Source: an uncultured Eubacteriales bacterium (GTDB lineage Bacteria > Bacillota > Clostridia > Oscillospirales > Oscillospiraceae). Taken from it: DNA of 5,519 nucleotides. The DNA is taken from contig USIZ01000108.1 of the NCBI GenBank assembly GCA_900554855.1, positions 1-5,519 on the forward strand, read 5' to 3'. Under the pieces are notes generated by a model, which made no database searches, was not told the DNA's origin, and saw only the letters and a program-made list of their open reading frames with translations. Each line of letters begins with the position of its first letter. Position 1 is the first letter of the stretch. Both the position numbers and the translations under genes were made by a program. Of the stretch, positions 1 through 4,021 are shown piece by piece.

Positions 1-1
1 C

Positions 2-361
2 CTCACCCGGGTGGGCCTGTGCGCCAACGACTATATCGACCGCGAGGTGGACGCCTCCCTCTCCGGCGGCGAGGTCAAACGCATAGAGATCGCCACCATC
101 CTGGCCCGGTCCGCGGGGCTGATGATCTTTGACGAGCCGGAGGCCGGCATCGACCTGTGGTCCTTCGCCCGGCTGACGGAGACCTTCGAGCAGATCCACA
201 GTCAGGGCAGCGCCACCATGATCATCATTTCCCATCAGGAACGGATCATTCGATTGGCCGACGAGGTCGTGCTGATCTCCGGCGGCCGGGTCACTGGCCA
301 CGGTCCGGCATCCGAACTGCTGAAGCAGATCGAGAGCGGCGGCTGCGCCGACTGTCTGTAA
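2..361 (+). CDS. sufC: SufC-like Fe-S cluster assembly ABC ATPase, 3' part only
   Basis: This is the C-terminal half of a cytosolic, non-transport ABC ATPase that would power Fe-S cluster assembly on a SufB/SufD-type scaffold. The frame is open from the left edge, so the true start and the Walker A motif lie outside the window; the GTG at 11 is not a credible start. Visible motifs are the ABC signature LSGGE (bases 59-73), Walker B LMIFDEP (119-139) with the catalytic Glu, a D-loop of the form EAGID, and the H-loop His in IISHQ (233-235). The next gene, 15 bases downstream, is a SufB/SufD-like scaffold, which is what separates this from a transporter ATPase. Its last residues form a CADC (CxxC) tail just before the stop, of unknown role. 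Family knowledge: SufC enzymes are about 250 residues, so roughly half is present. The family call is firm; assignment to the minimal SmsC subgroup is inference. Confidence 0.88.
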   Translation, partial: LTRVGLCANDYIDREVDASLSGGEVKRIEIATILARSAGLMIFDEPEAGIDLWSFARLTETFEQIHSQGSATMIIISHQERIIRLADEVVLISGGRVTGHGPASELLKQIESGGCADCL

Positions 362-376
362 AGGAGGGGTGTTTTT

Positions 377-1309
377 ATGAGCGAGCATTACAGCGAAACC
401 GTTGCAGCCATGCTGGAGAAGATCTCCGGCCTGAAGAGCACCCCGGACGGGGCCTATAACTTCCGGCTGGACGGCAAGGGCGAGGAGCGCAAGTCTTCCG
501 ATCATATCAAGATCACGGCAAAGACAGACAAGCCGGGCATCGACATCCGCATCGCCGACGGCACCGTTAATGAGAAGGCGTTTATTCCCGTGGTGCTGAC
601 CAAGAGCGGTCTGGAGGATCTGGTCTACAACGACTTTTTCATCGGTGAGAACTGCGACGTCACCATCATTGCGGGCTGCGGCATCCACAACTGCGGCTGC
701 GAGGACTCAAAGCACAATGGCATCCACACCTTCTATGTGGGCAAAAATTCCAAGGTGTCCTATGTGGAGGTACACTATGGCGCGGGCAACGGCACCGGCG
801 GGCGTATTCTGAACCCTCAGACCATCGTCTATCTGCAAGAGGGCGCCACTGTGGTCATGGACACCAGCCAGATCGGCGGTGTGGACTCCACCAAGCGCTA
901 CACCAAGGTCGTAGCCGAAGGGGATAACAGCGAGGTCATGCTGACCGAGAAGCTGATGACCCACGGCGACCAGACGGCCAACTCCGATGTGGATATTATC
1001 CTCAACGGCCATGACACCAAGGCCCGGGTCATCTCCCGCAGTGTGGCAAAAGAAAACTCCCGGCAGGTGTTCCATCCCAATGTGGAGGGCAACAACCTCT
1101 GCTTCGGCCATGTCCAGTGCGACTCCATCATCATGGGCAATGGCCGGGTTCAGTCCATCCCCGCCATCACCGCCAACCATGTGGACGCCAGTCTGATCCA
1201 TGAGGCGGCCATCGGCAAGATCGCCGGCGACCAGATCCTGAAACTGGAGACGCTGGGCTTTACCGCCGAGGAGGCGGAAGAGCGCATCCTGCAAGGCTTC
1301 CTGAAATAA
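377..1309 (+). CDS. sufB: SufB/SufD-like Fe-S cluster scaffold (minimal SmsB type)
   Basis: This 310-residue protein is the scaffold partner of the upstream ATPase; Fe-S clusters are expected to be built on it in the cytosol before transfer to apo-proteins. It is much shorter than classical SufB (close to 500 residues) and lacks a long N-terminal region. It fits the single-scaffold SufBC pairs of strict anaerobes and archaea. The centre looks like the repetitive beta-helix core. The C-terminal block, with NHVDASLIHEA (His268, His275, Glu276) followed by KIAGDQILKLETLGFT, is the conserved SufB/SufD ending. Cysteines are Cys93, Cys101, Cys106, Cys108, Cys242 and Cys248; which ones bind a cluster cannot be told by eye. 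The ATG at 377 follows AAGGAGGGG (361-369) at good spacing. No cysteine desulfurase or SufU follows, since a terminator closes the unit. The family is confident; the substrate-level role is inferred from homologues. Confidence 0.88.
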   Translation: MSEHYSETVAAMLEKISGLKSTPDGAYNFRLDGKGEERKSSDHIKITAKTDKPGIDIRIADGTVNEKAFIPVVLTKSGLEDLVYNDFFIGENCDVTIIAGCGIHNCGCEDSKHNGIHTFYVGKNSKVSYVEVHYGAGNGTGGRILNPQTIVYLQEGATVVMDTSQIGGVDSTKRYTKVVAEGDNSEVMLTEKLMTHGDQTANSDVDIILNGHDTKARVISRSVAKENSRQVFHPNVEGNNLCFGHVQCDSIIMGNGRVQSIPAITANHVDASLIHEAAIGKIAGDQILKLETLGFTAEEAEERILQGFLK

Positions 1310-1323
1310 AATTTTGACGATCT

Positions 1324-1359
1324 GAATTCTGCTCTGCCTTTTGGCGGAGCAGAATTTTT
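1324..1359 (+). terminator. Rho-independent terminator after the sufCB-like unit
   Basis: An uninterrupted stem of about 14-15 bp pairs 1324-1338 with 1343-1357 (G.U pairs at 1335/1346 and at the base), capped by a TTTT loop (1339-1342). It runs straight into TTTTT (1355-1359). It lies 14 bases after the stop codon of the scaffold gene. Its 3' arm also contains the -35 of the next promoter. Confidence 0.93.
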
Positions 1360-1369
1360 ATGCTATAAT
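1341..1369 (+). promoter_or_regulatory. Extended -10 sigma-A promoter for the PHP/FliB-like operon
   Basis: A perfect TATAAT lies at 1364-1369, preceded by TGC (1361-1363), which makes an extended -10. Seventeen bases upstream is TTGGCG (1341-1346), matching TTGACA at 4 of 6 positions. Predicted transcription start is near 1376, giving a short leader of about 23 bases. The -35 is inside the 3' arm of the upstream terminator, so the two signals share DNA. Confidence 0.75.
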
Positions 1370-1383
1370 GAAAGCGTACAGAT

Positions 1384-1390
1384 AAGGAAG
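1384..1390 (+). promoter_or_regulatory. Ribosome binding site deciding the PHP gene start
   Basis: AAGGAAG at 1384-1390 sits 8 bases before the ATG at 1399. An in-frame GTG at 1390 overlaps the last base of this site and has no ribosome site of its own, so the ATG is the better start. Confidence 0.75.
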
Positions 1391-1398
1391 TGAGCGCT

Positions 1399-2256
1399 AT
1401 GGCAAACAAAATCGATCTTCACACACACACAACCGCATCTGACGGCACGCTGACGCCGACGGAGCTTGTGGCGCACGCCCGGGAACTGGGCCTGAGCACG
1501 GTGGCCATCACCGATCACGACACGATGAACGGTGTGGCAGAGGCGCAGACGGCGGGAGAGAGACTGGGGGTGGAGGTGATCCCCGGCATGGAGATCTCCG
1601 CCGATTACCGGGGGGAGGACACCCATGTGCTGGGCTATGGCATGGGCATAAATGCCCCGGCGCTGCGGGAGGTGTTGGACTGGGTGATCGAGGACCGCCG
1701 CCGCCGCAATGAGAGGATCGCGGAGCGGATGCGCCGCGACGGCATTGACGTCTCACTGGAAGAACTGGAAGCCCAGAACCCCGGCGCAACCATTGGACGC
1801 CCCCATTTTGCACGGGTGTTGGTGGCGCAGGGGATTGCGGGCTCGGTTTCGGATGCCTTTTCCAGATTTCTGTCAACCGGAAAGCAATATTACTTGCCGC
1901 GTACTTATATCCCAATGAAAGACGCCGTAAAAGTGATCCGAAGCTGCGGCGGCACGGCGGTTTTGGCCCATCCGCTCCAGTATGGCTATTCGGAAGATGA
2001 ACTGCATACCCTTGTCCGATCTGCTGCCGAAGCAGGGATGAGTGGCATGGAAATTTACTATACAGGCTATACGGCAGAGCAGATCACCCGGCTTTCCGCG
2101 CTGGCGGCGGAATTTGACTTGTTTGCCACCGGCGGCAGTGATTTTCACGGCGCCAATAAGCCGGATATCGAGTTGGGCCGTGGTCATCGCGCTCTTGTGG
2201 TGCCCTCAAAGTGCCTGTCTGACCTGAAAGCCCATATGCTGGAGGAACATGTATGA
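1399..2256 (+). CDS. PHP-domain metal-dependent phosphoesterase (RNase AM/TrpH-like)
   Basis: This 285-residue cytosolic protein belongs to the PHP family of metal-dependent phosphoesterases. Its closest-looking branch is YciV/TrpH (RNase AM), whose members trim RNA 5' ends or dephosphorylate nucleoside 3',5'-bisphosphates. Metal-site motifs are all present: DLHTHT (His8, His10), Asp15, TDHD (Asp39, His40), Glu65 in GMEIS, His76 in THVLGYG, LAHP (His191) and SDFHG (Asp248, His250). The central GRPHFA (His136) is typical of this branch and marks the inserted helical region at about residues 85-170. The length matches the family. The start is the ATG with AAGGAAG 8 bases upstream. Its stop overlaps the next start (ATGA, 2253-2256), so the two genes are probably translationally coupled. 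The fold and catalysis are clear; the exact substrate (RNA end, pAp-type nucleotide or other phosphoester) is inference. Confidence 0.88.
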   Translation: MANKIDLHTHTTASDGTLTPTELVAHARELGLSTVAITDHDTMNGVAEAQTAGERLGVEVIPGMEISADYRGEDTHVLGYGMGINAPALREVLDWVIEDRRRRNERIAERMRRDGIDVSLEELEAQNPGATIGRPHFARVLVAQGIAGSVSDAFSRFLSTGKQYYLPRTYIPMKDAVKVIRSCGGTAVLAHPLQYGYSEDELHTLVRSAAEAGMSGMEIYYTGYTAEQITRLSALAAEFDLFATGGSDFHGANKPDIELGRGHRALVVPSKCLSDLKAHMLEEHV

Positions 2257-3182
2257 TCCGAGTGGTGCCCGATTTTTACCCTGAGTTTGCCTGTATTGCA
2301 TCCAGATGTGGCCACAGCTGCTGTGTGGGCTGGGAAGTGGATGTGGATGAGGATTCGCTGGAGCGTTATTCCGGTATTCCCGGTGCGCTGGGGGCTAAGC
2401 TGCGCCGGGAGATTGACATGACGTCCAGCCCTCACTTCCGGCTGGACGGCCGGGAGCGCTGTCCCTTCCTGACGGAGGAAAATCTCTGCCAACTGATTTT
2501 GGAACTGGGGGAGGACAGCCTGTGCCAGATCTGTACGGATCATCCCCGGTTTTGCAGTTGGTTTCCGGACCGTGTGGAGGAGGGGCTGGGGCTTTGCTGC
2601 GAGGAGGCGGGGCGGCTCCTGCTTGACCGCGCAGAGCCGCTGGGTTTTTTGAGCCTGCCCTTTGACGGGGAAGACGAGGAGCCGGGTGAGGATTATCGGG
2701 CGTTGCTGGAACTGCGCACGCAGTTGATCTCCCTGTTGCAGGATCGGACCAAGACCTTGAAAACACGAGTGTGTGAAGCATTTTCCCTGTGCGGAGAAAA
2801 CCTGCCGCAGCGCAGCCTGAGAGAGGATATCGACTTCCTTTTGACACTGGAGATTTTGGAGCCGGAGTGGCGCGCAGCGCTGGAACGGCTTCGGGAGGAT
2901 CCGCAGGAGCGCTGGGATGCGGACATGGAGCGCGACGGCGAGCACATCATGGCCTATCTTCTCTTCCGCTACTTCCTGTCGTGGGGGCTGGAACGCTGGG
3001 ACGAGGGCTTTGCCCTTCATTTCGGCGCATTTACGCTGCATCTGCTGGGGGCACTGCGGGGAATGACACTGCGGGAAAAGGGCGCGCTCACCCTGGCTGA
3101 CCGGGTGGAATGGCTGCGGCGCTGGTCGGCGGAGTTGGAGTACTCCGAGGACAATCTGGAAGCGCTGGCCGAATATTTGTAA
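2253..3182 (+). CDS. FliB-like cysteine-rich protein (flagellin lysine N-methylase family)
   Basis: This 309-residue protein resembles FliB, the enzyme that N-methylates lysines of flagellin, and the wider group of cysteine-cluster proteins thought to bind a metal or Fe-S centre. Key evidence is an N-terminal cysteine array: Cys14-x4-Cys19-x3-Cys23-Cys24 followed by GWE, then Cys70, Cys79, Cys91-x2-Cys94, Cys101 and Cys115-Cys116, with the segment CxxCTDHPRFC as a strong family mark. The C-terminal half is helical and ends in the EYSEDNLEAL block seen in FliB-type proteins. There is no signal peptide or membrane segment. It is shorter than enterobacterial FliB (about 400 residues, from memory). 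GGAGGA (2241-2246) lies 6 bases before the ATG, inside the preceding gene, and the start overlaps that gene's stop. No flagellar gene is in view, so the flagellin substrate is uncertain; it may act on another protein or only bind metal. Confidence 0.72.
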   Translation: MIRVVPDFYPEFACIASRCGHSCCVGWEVDVDEDSLERYSGIPGALGAKLRREIDMTSSPHFRLDGRERCPFLTEENLCQLILELGEDSLCQICTDHPRFCSWFPDRVEEGLGLCCEEAGRLLLDRAEPLGFLSLPFDGEDEEPGEDYRALLELRTQLISLLQDRTKTLKTRVCEAFSLCGENLPQRSLREDIDFLLTLEILEPEWRAALERLREDPQERWDADMERDGEHIMAYLLFRYFLSWGLERWDEGFALHFGAFTLHLLGALRGMTLREKGALTLADRVEWLRRWSAELEYSEDNLEALAEYL

Positions 3183-3206
3183 AGTTAAAAGAGTATAAGG
3201 CGTAAA

Positions 3207-3240
3207 GGGCCGGGCGTGCATCGTGCGCCCGGCTCCTTTT
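3207..3240 (+). terminator. Rho-independent terminator after the FliB-like gene
   Basis: GCCGGGCG (3209-3216) pairs with CGCCCGGC (3226-3233). It can extend inward through U.G, G.U and C-G pairs to a 3-base loop (3220-3222) and outward by G.U and G-C pairs. A short TTTT (3237-3240) follows. It sits 24 bases after the stop codon. The T-run is short, so termination may be less complete than at 1324-1359. Confidence 0.82.
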
Positions 3241-3264
3241 GGCAATCTGTAAAAAAATTATAGG

Positions 3265-3283
3265 TTAGGTTGGGCTAATCTAA
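3265..3283. promoter_or_regulatory. DtxR/IdeR-type iron box upstream of feo
   Basis: TTAGGTTGGGCTAATCTAA matches the known DtxR/IdeR iron-box consensus TTAGGTTAGGCTAACCTAA at 17 of 19 positions (differences at positions 8 and 15). It is a near-palindrome centred on 3274. DtxR-family repressors bind such boxes with ferrous iron and shut off iron-uptake genes. It lies 29 bases upstream of the TTGACA at 3313, so repression from here would need contact or spreading to the promoter, or the real promoter is closer. The motif match is seen directly; the regulator is not in the window. Confidence 0.72.
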
Positions 3284-3297
3284 CTAATTCTAACTAA
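3279..3297 (+). repeat. Direct repeat TCTAACTAA x2 with 10-bp period
   Basis: TCTAACTAA occurs at 3279-3287 and again exactly at 3289-3297, so the copies are one helical turn apart. The first copy shares its left half with the right arm of the iron box. Both contain the CTAAC half-site of the DtxR box, which suggests additional or cooperative repressor binding on the same DNA face. Confidence 0.7.
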
Positions 3298-3312
3298 AAT
3301 AGCGGCAGCCTC

Positions 3313-3341
3313 TTGACAAAACGGGTTAGCTATAATAAACT
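3313..3341 (+). promoter_or_regulatory. Candidate feo operon promoter
   Basis: A perfect TTGACA lies at 3313-3318. A perfect TATAAT at 3331-3336 is only 12 bases further on, too close for standard sigma-A use. At the normal 17-base distance the hexamer is TAAACT (3336-3341), matching TATAAT at 4 of 6. Which -10 is used cannot be settled by eye. A GGTTAG half-site (3324-3329) fills the spacer, so a DtxR-type repressor bound here would block polymerase. The leader would be about 95 bases to the first feoA. Confidence 0.6.
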
Positions 3342-3353
3342 ACCGGGTGAGCT

Positions 3354-3371
3354 GGTTAGAGTGTTCTAATC
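3354..3371. promoter_or_regulatory. Second DtxR-like inverted repeat with wider spacing
   Basis: GGTTAG (3354-3359) and CTAATC (3366-3371) face each other across 6 bases. The half-sites are the same as in the 3265-3283 box, but there they are 1 base apart. The repeat falls near the predicted transcription start or early leader, a plausible operator position. The changed spacing means it may be a weak or differently bound site. Confidence 0.45.
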
Positions 3372-3381
3372 TTTTCTTTGC

Positions 3382-3411
3382 CGGTTCAGTTAACGTCATA
3401 TAACTGAACTG
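3382..3411 (+). other. Hairpin in the feo leader
   Basis: GTTCAGTTA (3384-3392) and TAACTGAAC (3401-3409) are perfect reverse complements around an 8-base loop, extendable by a G.U and a C-G pair to 11 bp. No T-run follows, so it is not a terminator. It lies in the predicted 5' leader about 17 bases before the ribosome site. It could stabilise the mRNA or bind a protein. No known riboswitch was recognised. Confidence 0.6.
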
Positions 3412-3443
3412 AGATAGATAAACAGTTAAGGAAGGGTACACTT

Positions 3444-3656
3444 ATGATGCCATTGACACTGGCCACTGTGGGCGAAGAGAATATCATCAAGAGAATCGGC
3501 GGTCTGCCGGAGGTGCGCCAGCATCTGGAGAACCTCGGGTTTGTGGTGGGCGGCACCGTGACCGTTATCACCACGCTGGGCGGAAACGTGATCGTGAATG
3601 TCAAGGAAGCCAGAATTGCCATCAGCAAGGAAATGGCTCAGAAGATCATGATCTGA
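3444..3656 (+). CDS. feoA: FeoA family protein, first copy
   Basis: This 70-residue cytosolic protein has the small SH3-like beta-barrel of FeoA, the accessory factor of the FeoB ferrous iron transporter. FeoA probably touches the cytosolic face of FeoB and affects its activity or assembly. Recognisable parts are RIGG near residue 20, the segment HLENLGFVVGGTVTVI, the GGNVIVNVKEARIAISKEMA block and a hydrophobic end KIMI, a form common in Clostridia. AAGGAAGGG (3428-3436) precedes two adjacent ATGs (3444 and 3447); 3444 is taken, though the second would change only one residue. It is the first gene after the iron-box region, with the second feoA 32 bases downstream, so transcription is probably repressed when iron is plentiful. 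It is clearly distinct in sequence from the second FeoA. Confidence 0.88.
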   Translation: MMPLTLATVGEENIIKRIGGLPEVRQHLENLGFVVGGTVTVITTLGGNVIVNVKEARIAISKEMAQKIMI

Positions 3657-3688
3657 GATAGTAAGAAGCGAAGCAAGGAGGCAATACT

Positions 3689-3913
3689 ATGAAAACACTG
3701 CGCGATGCGAAAGTGGGCCAGACCGTCAAGGTCGCAAAGCTCACCGGCGAGGGCGCTGTCAAGCGCCGCATTATGGACATGGGCATTACCAAGGGCGTGG
3801 AGATCTATGTCCGCAAGGTTGCCCCGCTGGGGGATCCTGTGGAGATCACCGTCCGCGGCTATGAGCTGAGCCTGCGCAAGGCTGATGCCGAGATGATCGT
3901 GACCGAGCTCTGA
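3689..3913 (+). CDS. feoA: FeoA family protein, second copy
   Basis: This 74-residue cytosolic protein is a classical FeoA: the order GEGAVKRRIMDMGIT, then VAPLGDPVEITVRGYELSLR, then a final AEMIVTEL is the family pattern. It should adopt the same SH3-like fold as the first copy and act with FeoB in ferrous iron uptake. AAGGAGG (3675-3681) lies 7 bases before the ATG, the best ribosome site in this operon. It sits between the first feoA and feoB on the same strand. The sequence differs enough from the first copy that the two are old paralogues and not a recent duplication. Whether they form a heteromer or serve different FeoB functions cannot be seen. The gap to feoB (108 bases) holds a hairpin. 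Confidence 0.92.
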   Translation: MKTLRDAKVGQTVKVAKLTGEGAVKRRIMDMGITKGVEIYVRKVAPLGDPVEITVRGYELSLRKADAEMIVTEL

Positions 3914-3930
3914 GTGGAGCCGGTCTGACC

Positions 3931-3959
3931 GCCGTTCCTCACGCTTGAGGGGGAACGGC
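3931..3959 (+). other. Intercistronic hairpin between feoA and feoB
   Basis: GCCGTTCC (3931-3938) pairs with GGAACGGC (3952-3959); an alternative inner pairing is CCTC (3937-3940) with GAGG (3947-3950), leaving bulged G residues. No T-run follows, so it is not a classical terminator. It may mark an RNA processing or partial attenuation point that sets feoA above feoB. The rest of the gap (3960-4021) holds only the feoB ribosome site, AGGA at 4011-4014. Confidence 0.6.
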
Positions 3960-4021
3960 AAATGTTAAATCCTTGGTTAGTGCCCGCTTACGAGCCTGGC
4001 CGTGAAAGAGAGGAAGCAAGT

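Noticed and set aside
707..1294. Open frame on the minus strand opposite the SufB-like gene
   Set aside because: Shadow of the true coding frame; it has no recognisable domain.
1314..1319. TTGACG as a -35 element after the scaffold gene
   Set aside because: No -10-like hexamer lies 16-18 bases downstream; that stretch is the terminator loop.
1390..1398. GTG at 1390 as the PHP start
   Set aside because: It overlaps the ribosome site; the in-frame ATG at 1399 has ideal spacing and opens directly on the conserved DLHTHT region.
1850..1920. Local drop in GC within the PHP gene (about 40% over 1861-1920)
   Set aside because: GC recovers at once to about 65% over 1921-1980 and the protein is continuous with all motifs, so it does not support a transferred or recombined segment.
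2184..3245. Long open frame on the minus strand opposite the FliB-like gene
   Set aside because: Low-complexity Pro/Gln/Leu translation, no recognisable domain, and it runs through a terminator. The + strand frame has an ordered cysteine pattern and a ribosome site.
3975..3992. GGTTAG followed 6 bases later by CTTACG before feoB, resembling the 3354-3371 repeat
   Set aside because: The second half matches poorly and there is no promoter nearby; one hexamer is expected by chance.
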